Part shown: one piece after another, positions 29,407 through 36,501 of the stretch
Position numbering within the stretch: position 1 is the stretch's first letter
How the letters are laid out: each line of letters begins with the position of its first letter
DNA from: Oceanisphaera pacifica
GTDB taxonomy: Bacteria; Pseudomonadota; Gammaproteobacteria; Enterobacterales; Aeromonadaceae
Length of the DNA: 64,000 nucleotides
Assembly: GCF_017498065.1 (NCBI RefSeq)
Contig: NZ_JAGDFX010000012.1
Location: 1-64,000 of the forward strand
Direction of reading: 5' to 3'
Notes under the pieces: generated by a model
What the model saw: the letters and a program-made list of their open reading frames with translations, nothing else
The model's database searches: none
What the model was told of the DNA's origin: nothing
Made by a program: the position numbers and the translations under genes

Positions 29407-29612
29407 AGACGAAATAAGGGCGCATAACAATGTAGTGCAAAGCCTTGACGTCCAACAGTGTATCTACAATATAAATAACGTGTAAGCCCTGTACTGTTCA
29501 ATATAGTCAAGTTTTCTATACCCATAACGGGCGGTTACAAACATTTCCTCTCTTTACCTCATGGTAAACTAACAGACATATACAGTAAAAATAATAAAAG
29601 GATCATCACTTT

Positions 29613-30371
29613 ATGTCTCGTTTCTCTCTGTGCTCTCTGGCCCTACTCACCCCATTATTAGCCGCCCCTGCACTGGCACAAGGCCCTTGGAGCGGTAGCA
29701 TTGGCGCTGGGTTAATGATGACGCCTGATTATTTAGGCAGTAATGATTACACCAGCCGAGCCGTGCCCGATATTGAGCTTAACTACGGTGATTTTGCTTA
29801 TTTAAGCTGGCGAGATGGCTTAGGGATCAATCTATATCAACAGCAAAATTGGACCATATCGCCATTTTTAGGCTTTCATGTAGGGAGAGATAACGAAGGG
29901 AATATCAGCGCCTTTGAAAAAGTAGATGCGGGTATGACCGCTGGGGTTCGAGTGAGCTACCAACCCAATATGTGGCGTTATAGCCTAAAGGCACAAACCC
30001 CTGTTACTGGTGATGTAAGCGGCTACAAGCTCTCTCTTAATGCCAACTTACGACAGCAAATAGCCCCCAAATGGCATATGGGTATAACACCGTCTTTATC
30101 TTATAGCAGCAGTAGCTGGACCCAAGATATGTTTAATGTTTCCGCGCGCGACTCAGCGTACAGCGGCCTACGACAGTATCAGGCAAGCTCTGGTCATTTA
30201 CGTTTAGGGTTAATCGGCAGTGTAACTTATCAATTTACCAAACACTGGAACCTAACCGGTGTTGCAGGAGCGACTCAACTAACTGGTGATGCAAAAGATA
30301 GCCCCATCGTTAAACAAGTTGGAGATGCGACTCAGCTGCTAACAGGTGTCGCTATCAACTACAGCTTTTAA
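29613..30371 (+). CDS. MipA/OmpV-family outer membrane protein
   Basis: This is a 252-residue outer-membrane beta-barrel. A signal peptide (about 1-22, cleavage after ALA) is followed by alternating amphipathic strands and a terminal Phe (VAINYSF), as expected for Bam-inserted barrels. GSIGAGLMMTPDYLGSNDY and RDGLGINLY are typical of the MipA/OmpV family. MipA in E. coli binds MltA and PBP1B, while OmpV homologues have adhesion or osmoregulation roles. The specific role here is unknown. AAAGGA precedes the ATG, and the gene is monocistronic with a terminator. Confidence 0.9.
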   Translation: MSRFSLCSLALLTPLLAAPALAQGPWSGSIGAGLMMTPDYLGSNDYTSRAVPDIELNYGDFAYLSWRDGLGINLYQQQNWTISPFLGFHVGRDNEGNISAFEKVDAGMTAGVRVSYQPNMWRYSLKAQTPVTGDVSGYKLSLNANLRQQIAPKWHMGITPSLSYSSSSWTQDMFNVSARDSAYSGLRQYQASSGHLRLGLIGSVTYQFTKHWNLTGVAGATQLTGDAKDSPIVKQVGDATQLLTGVAINYSF

Positions 30372-30410
30372 TAGCAAACACCTTTAAATCTGTTTTATCT
30401 TATTGTTATA

Positions 30411-30437
30411 AAGGCAACTTACTTGGTTGCTTTTTTC
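30411..30437 (+). terminator. Rho-independent terminator after mipA
   Basis: The AAGGCAAC and GTTGCTTT arms pair over 8 bp with one G-U, with a short loop and a TTTTTT tail. It lies about 40 bases after the stop. Confidence 0.8.
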
Positions 30438-30776
30438 TTGGGTACCTCAATGTTAACTGCTGTATATGCCATAATCATTAGAGGCAAAACTATCTTATGT
30501 TGGCAGTCACACAATTTAATTCTCTTTTTTATTAGCAACTTATCTTACTTCTTTACTTTTTCAAAATGAAAAATCGTTTAACTGCACGCATTTTAAACAG
30601 CACATACCTGAACTGGATAAAAAACGACCAACAAAATAGCTAAAACTCGATTTATATCAATAAAGTAGACTTATTCACGTCAAGTCCTTGCGCCTTGCTA
30701 CTTCTTTTGCCAGTCTATTATTACCTGTAGGATGTTAGAACTCGAATCAATTGATCGACACCATGGAGAGTGCTTA
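30438..30776. other. AT-rich regulatory gap upstream of dctP
   Basis: About 340 bp without a gene, presumably holding the TRAP operon promoter. A TCGATTTATATCAA at 30647-30660 is one mismatch from the FNR consensus TTGAT-N4-ATCAA. No sigma-54 site with correct GG-N10-GC spacing was found. No RNA gene was recognised. Confidence 0.4.
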
Positions 30777-31796
30777 ATGAACAAGCAACACAGATTAAAG
30801 CGTACTTTAAAACAGCTCACTGGACTATCTGCGCTGGCATTATTCACCTGCTCTGCCTATGCAGATAACTGGCGTTACGCTCACGAAGAATACGCAGGCG
30901 ACGTACAAGACGTGTATGCCTATAAGTTTAAAGAATATATCGAAGATAACTCAGACCACACCTTAAAGGTGTACCGCTTTGGCGAACTGGGTGAATCTGA
31001 CGATATTATGGAGCAAACTCAGGCTGGTATTCTTAACTTTGTAAACCAATCCCCAGGCTTTACCGGTGCGCTAATTCCTGAAGCACAAATCTTTTTTATT
31101 CCTTACTTAATGCCCACTGATATGAAATCTGTGGTGAAGTTTTTCCGTGAAAGTAAGGCCATTAATGAAGACTTCCCTAAGCTATATTCAGAAAAAGGCT
31201 TAGAGCTACTGAAGATGTATCCTGAAGGCGAAATGGTAGTGACGCTCGATGAAGTCGCAACCACGCCAAAAGAGTTAAACAATAAGAAAATTCGAGTAAT
31301 GACTAACCCATTACTGTCAGAAACTTACTCGGCCTTTGGCGCCACCCCCACGCCACTTCCTTGGGGTGAGGTTTATGGTGCCCTGCAAACCAATATGATC
31401 CAGGGGCATGAGAATCCTATCTTTTGGATTGAATCGGGCAAATTATATGAGGTATCACCTAATCTGATCTTTACCGGTCACGGCTGGTTTACCACCGCTA
31501 TGATGGCCAACCAAGACTTTTATAATGGCCTGTCTAGTGAAGACAAAACCTTGGTTCAAGAAGCTGCAGATTATGCCTTTGAAGAAATCTTAGGTCATAT
31601 CGACGGGTTAGCCGATAGCTCGCTGAAGAAAATCACTGATAGCAGCAGTAAAGTGACGGTCACACGCTTGACTGATGAACAAATTGAAGCCTTTAAAGAG
31701 CGCTCACCACAAGTTGAAGAAAAATTCATCGATATGGCTGGCGACAGTGGCAAAGCATTGTTAGAGCAGTTTAAGCAAGACCTTAAAGACTTGTAA
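30777..31796 (+). CDS. dctP: TRAP transporter periplasmic substrate-binding protein (DctP family)
   Basis: This 339-residue periplasmic protein has a signal peptide (about 1-29, ending AYA-DN). It has DctP-family features, including the carboxylate-clamp arginine region KIRVMTNPLLSETYSAFGA and PLPWGEVYGALQTNMIQGHEN. It binds a ligand, usually an organic acid, and hands it to the DctQM permease. I start at the ATG at 30777, preceded by GGAGAG at 6 bases. An upstream in-frame TTG would precede the signal peptide by 15 residues. It is followed by a hairpin and then dctQM, giving differential expression of binding protein over permease. The substrate is unknown. Confidence 0.93.
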   Translation: MNKQHRLKRTLKQLTGLSALALFTCSAYADNWRYAHEEYAGDVQDVYAYKFKEYIEDNSDHTLKVYRFGELGESDDIMEQTQAGILNFVNQSPGFTGALIPEAQIFFIPYLMPTDMKSVVKFFRESKAINEDFPKLYSEKGLELLKMYPEGEMVVTLDEVATTPKELNNKKIRVMTNPLLSETYSAFGATPTPLPWGEVYGALQTNMIQGHENPIFWIESGKLYEVSPNLIFTGHGWFTTAMMANQDFYNGLSSEDKTLVQEAADYAFEEILGHIDGLADSSLKKITDSSSKVTVTRLTDEQIEAFKERSPQVEEKFIDMAGDSGKALLEQFKQDLKDL

Positions 31797-31811
31797 TAAC
31801 GCGTCGCGAAT

Positions 31812-31840
31812 AAAGCCCCGCTTGGTGGGGCTTTATTTTA
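31812..31840 (+). terminator. Hairpin between dctP and dctQ
   Basis: AAAGCCCC pairs with GGGGCTTT over a 7-base loop, followed by ATTTTA. It is a likely partial terminator or 3'-end stabiliser for the dctP message, and dctQ starts 117 bases later. A TATAAT at 31924-31929 could be a separate -10 for dctQM. Confidence 0.8.
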
Positions 31841-31956
31841 ACCTACCCTTGCTGTGATAAATGGCTCTATAACCGTAAGCACTTGGCTACCCAGCCTAAT
31901 GACAGTGCTGTTTTAGGTCTTGTTATAATGGCTTATCACTATATTGGAGTATAGCT

Positions 31957-32550
31957 ATGTCTGAGCCTACCCCTGAGTTAGAAGATGATATTCCTGCCTA
32001 TACATCAGGCTTGCCTGGTATTTTAGGGGTAATCGATGAATGGATCGCCCGTGGCGAATCTGTGATGTTAGCCGCTGGTGTATTATTAATGGCACTGAAT
32101 ACCTGTGCTAACGTGATTGCTCGTTTTATTTTTGGTGAAGGTTTCTTTTTCTCTGGTGAAATTAACCGCATTCTAATTATTTTTATTACTTTTGCTGGTA
32201 TTGGTTATGCCGCACGTCATGGGCGCCATATTCGTATGTCTGCACTGTACGACTCATTACCGGCAAAATTAAGAAAATTACTGATGATTCTTATCGCCTT
32301 ATTCACCGCATCTGTGATGTTTTTTCTCGCCTACCATTCTTATGAATATATAGAGACGCTGTATAGCCGCGGCCGTATTTTACCTGCATTAGGCTTTAAA
32401 ATTTGGTGGATTTATGTGTGGGCTCCTATCGGTTTTACCGTAACGGGTATCCAATATTTACTTACAGCTGTTAAAAATATCACTAGCCCAGATGTGTATT
32501 TATCTACCGGTGTGGTAGACGGCTACGCCGATACCGAAACGGAAGTATAA
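31957..32550 (+). CDS. dctQ: TRAP transporter small permease subunit (DctQ)
   Basis: This 197-residue membrane protein has four predicted transmembrane helices (about 33-55, 68-87, 108-128 and 150-172), as usual for DctQ. The conserved NVIARFIFGEGFFFSGEINR and ARHGRHIRMSALYDSLP segments are present. It forms the membrane complex with DctM and takes ligand from DctP using the Na+ gradient. It is followed by dctM after 34 bp. Confidence 0.93.
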   Translation: MSEPTPELEDDIPAYTSGLPGILGVIDEWIARGESVMLAAGVLLMALNTCANVIARFIFGEGFFFSGEINRILIIFITFAGIGYAARHGRHIRMSALYDSLPAKLRKLLMILIALFTASVMFFLAYHSYEYIETLYSRGRILPALGFKIWWIYVWAPIGFTVTGIQYLLTAVKNITSPDVYLSTGVVDGYADTETEV

Positions 32551-32584
32551 CTTGGTATTAATCACCATAAAAAAGGCATAAACC

Positions 32585-33874
32585 ATGGCAACTATATTAA
32601 TGGCCATCATGATTGTCCTGCTCTTATTAGGCTTTCCTATGATGATACCGCTGATCACCGCCTCAGTGGTTGGCTTTGTAATGATCTTTGATGGCTTCGG
32701 CCAAATGGGCACCTTTGTGCAGCAAATGATGGCCGGCATACGTCCTGCCTCGTTAATTGCGGTGCCCATGTTTATTTTAGCGGCGGATATTATGACCCGG
32801 GGCCAATCGGCAGACCGCCTGATCAATATGGTAATGGCCTTTATTGGCCACATTAAAGGCGGGCTGGCCATTAGTACAGCCACCTCTTGTACATTATTTG
32901 GTGCTGTATCTGGCTCAACGCAAGCCACTGTGGTGGCGGTTGGCTCACCGCTGCGCCCTAAAATGCTAAAAGCCGGTTATTCTGACTCTTTTACCTTGGC
33001 ACTGATTATTAACGCCAGTGATATTGCCTTTTTGATCCCGCCAAGCATTGGTATGATTATTTATGGGGTGATCTCTAAAACCTCTATTGCTGAGCTCTTT
33101 ATTGCCGGTGTCGGCCCAGGCTTATTGATTTTGGCGATGTTCTCTTGCTATTGCTTATATTACGCTCACAAGAATAAAGTGCCTACTGAGCCCAAAGCCA
33201 GCTGGTCTGAGCGCTTAACCGCCTCTCGCAGAGCCTTATGGCCACTCTTCTTCCCAGTCATTATTGTGGGCGGGATTTATGGCGGTATCTTTAGCCCTAC
33301 CGAAGCTGCGGCTGTATGTGTGTTATACGCTTTTATCTTAGAGTTTTTAATTTTCCGCTCACTTAAACTGCCCGAAGTGTATCAAATAGCTAAATCGACG
33401 GGGCTTATCACTGCAGTGGTGTTTATTTTAGTCGCTGTGGGTAATGGCTTTTCTTGGGTGTTGTCATTTGCTCAGGTACCGCAAGTCATTTTAGAATCGG
33501 TTGGGGTAAACGATGCCGGCCCTGTAGGCGTTTTAGTGGCCATTTGTATCGCCTTCTTTATTGCTTGTATGTTTGTTGACCCCATAGTGGTGATCTTGGT
33601 GTTAACCCCCATATTTGCTCCTGCCATTGCAGCCACCGGACTGGATCCCGTCTTAGTCGGGGTATTGATTACGCTACAAGTAGCCATTGGCTCGGCGACC
33701 CCACCTTTTGGTTGTGATATTTTCACCGCCATCGCTATTTTTAAACGCCCTTATATGGACGTCATTCGTGGTACGCCGCCCTTTATTTTTATGCTAGTCG
33801 TAGCGGCTGGGTTAATTATTGCCTTCCCCGACATCGCGCTATTTTTACGTGATGTGGCTTTTCCAGATGAATAA
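32585..33874 (+). CDS. dctM: TRAP transporter large permease subunit (DctM)
   Basis: This 429-residue protein has about 12 transmembrane segments. DctM family motifs include MAGIRPASLIAVPMFILAAD, GAVSGSTQATVVAVGS, and the re-entrant region ATPPFGCDIFTAIAIF. It carries out Na+-coupled transport with DctQ and DctP. AAAAGGCATAAACC precedes the ATG. The substrate cannot be read from sequence. Confidence 0.95.
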   Translation: MATILMAIMIVLLLLGFPMMIPLITASVVGFVMIFDGFGQMGTFVQQMMAGIRPASLIAVPMFILAADIMTRGQSADRLINMVMAFIGHIKGGLAISTATSCTLFGAVSGSTQATVVAVGSPLRPKMLKAGYSDSFTLALIINASDIAFLIPPSIGMIIYGVISKTSIAELFIAGVGPGLLILAMFSCYCLYYAHKNKVPTEPKASWSERLTASRRALWPLFFPVIIVGGIYGGIFSPTEAAAVCVLYAFILEFLIFRSLKLPEVYQIAKSTGLITAVVFILVAVGNGFSWVLSFAQVPQVILESVGVNDAGPVGVLVAICIAFFIACMFVDPIVVILVLTPIFAPAIAATGLDPVLVGVLITLQVAIGSATPPFGCDIFTAIAIFKRPYMDVIRGTPPFIFMLVVAAGLIIAFPDIALFLRDVAFPDE

Positions 33875-33896
33875 TGCTGAACAGTAAGCTTAAGCG

Positions 33897-33917
33897 TAAG
33901 GGACCTCTGGTCCCTTA
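33897..33917 (+). terminator. Hairpin between dctM and the stress protein gene
   Basis: TAAGGGACC and GGTCCCTTA form a perfect 9-bp stem with a 3-base loop. Only a weak T-run (ATTTTT) follows about 10 bases later, so read-through into the stress protein gene is likely. Confidence 0.6.
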
Positions 33918-33949
33918 ACCTAGAACTATTTTTGACCAAGGAGTGCTGC

Positions 33950-34393
33950 GTGTTTAATAAAATAGTAGTAGCGGTAGATGGTTCTGCTTTATCACTTAGG
34001 GCTGTAGAAAAAGCAGTACATTTACAAGGCTTAATCCCCCATGCCGAGATTTTTCTTATTTGCGTCTATAAGCACCATAGCCTATTTGAAGCTAGCTTAT
34101 CGATAGGGCGGCCTGTGGACATGGATATTCCCGATAAGGTGTTATCTGACTACGCTAAAGAAGTGGTCACCCATGCCAAAGAGCACGCTTTGTCTGCAGG
34201 GGCGACTCAAGTACGTGGTTTTGTTAAAAGTGGTCGCCCTTCAAGAGTGATAGTCCGATTTGCTCGCGAAAAAGAAGCCGATTTAATTATTATCGGCACA
34301 CGCGGTACTCACAGTGATAAAGACGGTATGCTGCTGGGCAGTGTGTCCCATCGCGTGACCAGCGCCGCCAAATGCCCAGTACTCGTCGTTTAA
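33950..34393 (+). CDS. Universal stress protein (UspA family)
   Basis: This 147-residue single-domain Usp protein starts FNKIVVAVDGSALSLRAVEK. It carries the ATP-binding G-2x-G-9x-G(S/T) motif at the end (IIGTRGTHSDKDGMLLGSVS), so it should bind ATP. The start is GTG at 33950, with AAGGAG 6 bases upstream. It directly follows dctPQM. The same arrangement exists in the Halomonas ectoine TRAP locus, where the Usp TeaD negatively regulates TeaABC. A similar regulatory role here is inference. Confidence 0.9.
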   Translation: MFNKIVVAVDGSALSLRAVEKAVHLQGLIPHAEIFLICVYKHHSLFEASLSIGRPVDMDIPDKVLSDYAKEVVTHAKEHALSAGATQVRGFVKSGRPSRVIVRFAREKEADLIIIGTRGTHSDKDGMLLGSVSHRVTSAAKCPVLVV

Positions 34394-34461
34394 CACTCAG
34401 CTCTTATAAGACCAGTGCTTATTGTCAGTTAGTGGCTTTAGCTTATCGCTTATAGCTGACG

Positions 34462-34653
34462 GCCTGTCACTTAGTCACAAGTCTGTAAAATGTCATAGTG
34501 TAGGAAGAGCCAGTAGGCTTGCCTTCGCCAACTCGCTTAACCCGCATCCATGCGGCGCTCGGCAAATGCCATCCCTGGCATTTGACGGTTGGCTACGGCA
34601 ATGCCTCCCGTCTCTTCTTCATGTTTCGGTGCCGACTGTTTGTAGTGACAGGC
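34462..34653. mobile_element. 192-bp MITE-like element, copy A
   Basis: A 192-bp unit bounded by perfect 10-bp inverted repeats GCCTGTCACT and AGTGACAGGC. The same unit of identical length is found at 53471-53662, with about 14 substitutions by eye and no indels. It contains two hairpins: AAATGCC/GGCATTT (34564-34583) and CCGCA/TGCGG (34542-34555). It has no coding potential. It lies between the converging usp and norR genes. Confidence 0.8.
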
Positions 34654-34683
34654 TGTAAGCTTGGTGCTAGGCGCTTGGCGCTA

Positions 34684-36258
34684 TCATTTCATCCCTAAAC
34701 GCTTGGCCAGTTTATGTAAGTTACTGGCATCCACCTCTAATACACGGGCGGCTTTCGCCCAGTTGCCTTTGCTGTGGGCTAAAGCCTGCTCAATCGCTTG
34801 GCGTTGGGCATGGCTGGTTGCCAACTGCAAACTAACCGGGCACAGATGATCAACCGCAGGTTCGCTAGCAGTCGCAGCCGCCCTGCTTGCTGTTAGGCTT
34901 GAGCCTTGAGCTGCACCTTCCATTGCGCACATATCCACTAAGCCGGCAGACAAATCAAGCAAGGCTGGCTCTAGGGTAATAATGTCTTCGCGCACCGCGC
35001 CTTGACTAATGGCTTTAATTGCCGCTCGACTGATCACGTGCTCTAACTCCCGCACATTACCGGGCCAAGAGTAATGACATAATGCCGCCTCAGAGGCAGG
35101 AGACAAACGTAAACTGCGCATCCCAAGTCGGGTTCGGTTAAGCTCCAAAAAGTGCCCAGCCAACACCAATACATCTCGCCCCCGTTCACGAAGAGCAGGA
35201 ATCGGTACCGGATACACAGATAACCTATGATATAAGTCGGCTCTAAAGTGTCCCTCACGCACACTCTCGTGTAGCTGGCGATTGGTGGCGGCAATAATGC
35301 GCACATTTACTTTGCGCGGCGCATCTTCTCCCAAACGTTGTATTTCACCATTTTGCAGGGTTCGCAATAACTTAGCTTGAGTGCTTAGCGGAAGCTCGCC
35401 TACCTCATCTAAAAATAAGGTTCCGCCATCTGCGGCTTCAAAGCGCCCCGCTCGCGCTTGATGCGCCCCTGAAAATGCCCCTTTAACATGGCCAAATAAT
35501 TCACTTTCGGCCAAAGACTCAGGTAAAGCCGCACAATTAACTTGTACCAATGGCTGCTGACAACGTCGTGAGTTTTGATGGAGTCGATGAGCAAATAAGT
35601 CTTTTCCCACCCCAGTTTCACCGGTTAACAACACAGGTAACTCAGAGTCCGCTACCACATCCAGCTCTTTTAATAATGCATTTAAGCGCGCACTTTGGCC
35701 TAAAATTCCCCTTTGCTGGCGTTTGGCACTCTCTTCAGGCATATCTTGGCGCACCAGTCGCAAACTGCGCACATCTTGTTCTAACTGCGTCATTCTAATG
35801 GCCGCGGCCACGGGTAATGCTAAACGCTGCAAATAGTCTTTGGCATCGTCATTAAAAATCCCCACCTTGGGGGCATCTAGCGTAAGCGCGCCCCATAAGT
35901 TTCCTTCTACATAAAGGCTAATACCCATGCAGTCATGCACATGCAAAGGCTCTCCCACATTCAATGCTAATAGCCCATCGTAAGGATCAGGCAAAATAGA
36001 GTCAGGAGGAAAAGACACGGTTTCTCGCTGAGCCAATATCGCCGATAACCTAGGGTGCTTAGCAATAATAAAGCGCCGCCCTATCGCGTCTTGTACTAGC
36101 CCATCAACCGCCACCGGCATCAGCGCCTCACTCTCTAGGCGTAATAAACACACAGCCCCAGCCCCAAAATACTCTCGCAAAATGCGTACCAAATTCTGGA
36201 GCCGCACGGCACTAGGGAGCTCAGTGGTGAGTTCGGCTAATAGCCTATCGTAAATCAT
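34684..36258 (-). CDS. norR: Nitric oxide-responsive sigma-54 activator NorR
   Basis: This 524-residue enhancer-binding protein has an N-terminal GAF domain (about 1-170) that holds the NO-sensing non-haem iron site. The AAA+ domain (about 195-430) follows, with Walker A GETGVGKD, the sigma-54 contact loop GAFSGA (variant of GAFTGA), and Walker B GGTLFLDEVGELP. It ends with a Fis-type helix-turn-helix. The GAF sequence (GRRFIIAKHPRL, PDSILPDPYDGL) matches E. coli NorR. It is divergent from norZ, with three NorR boxes between them (36260-36315), so it probably also regulates itself. Confidence 0.95.
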   Translation of the reverse strand: MIYDRLLAELTTELPSAVRLQNLVRILREYFGAGAVCLLRLESEALMPVAVDGLVQDAIGRRFIIAKHPRLSAILAQRETVSFPPDSILPDPYDGLLALNVGEPLHVHDCMGISLYVEGNLWGALTLDAPKVGIFNDDAKDYLQRLALPVAAAIRMTQLEQDVRSLRLVRQDMPEESAKRQQRGILGQSARLNALLKELDVVADSELPVLLTGETGVGKDLFAHRLHQNSRRCQQPLVQVNCAALPESLAESELFGHVKGAFSGAHQARAGRFEAADGGTLFLDEVGELPLSTQAKLLRTLQNGEIQRLGEDAPRKVNVRIIAATNRQLHESVREGHFRADLYHRLSVYPVPIPALRERGRDVLVLAGHFLELNRTRLGMRSLRLSPASEAALCHYSWPGNVRELEHVISRAAIKAISQGAVREDIITLEPALLDLSAGLVDMCAMEGAAQGSSLTASRAAATASEPAVDHLCPVSLQLATSHAQRQAIEQALAHSKGNWAKAARVLEVDASNLHKLAKRLGMK

Positions 36259-36259
36259 G

Positions 36260-36315
36260 GTCTTTTATACCTTTACGGGGTTTTATTTACCCTATTACAT
36301 TGGGGTAAATAAAAC
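36260..36315. promoter_or_regulatory. Three NorR-binding sites (norR-norZ enhancer)
   Basis: Three GT-N7-AC sites match the known NorR consensus: GTCTTTTATAC (36260-36270), GTTTTATTTAC (36280-36290) and GTAAATAAAAC (36305-36315). The second and third are exact reverse complements, embedded in a 14-bp perfect inverted repeat. E. coli norVW also has three such sites. They lie 41-96 bp upstream of the sigma-54 promoter, as expected for an enhancer. Confidence 0.85.
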
Positions 36316-36355
36316 CATTAAATATTCTATACAATAAAAATCAATAACTTAAAAG

Positions 36356-36371
36356 TGGCATATTGCTTGCT
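36356..36371 (+). promoter_or_regulatory. Sigma-54 promoter of norZ
   Basis: TGGCATATTGCTTGCT matches the -24/-12 consensus TGGCAY-R-N4-TTGCW with exact GG-N10-GC spacing. It lies between the NorR sites and the NO reductase gene. It predicts a leader of about 120 nt before the ATG. Confidence 0.9.
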
Positions 36372-36501
36372 AATTAAGAGTGTAACTCATTAGTTTTCTC
36401 TGAACTTTATTCACGACCTCATCAGCCCATTTATCTGGAGAATTACACCTTGCTTCACTCTCATTTTCTTGCTTTTTCTTTATCGCACCAGGAGGTGTTT
36501 T

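Noticed and set aside
30485-30500. TGGCAG-containing sequence upstream of dctP as a sigma-54 promoter
   Set aside because: No GC dinucleotide occurs at the -12 position.
34422-34658. ORFs inside the two 192-bp elements
   Set aside because: The frames are not conserved between the two copies and the sequence is dominated by palindromes, so the elements are treated as non-coding.
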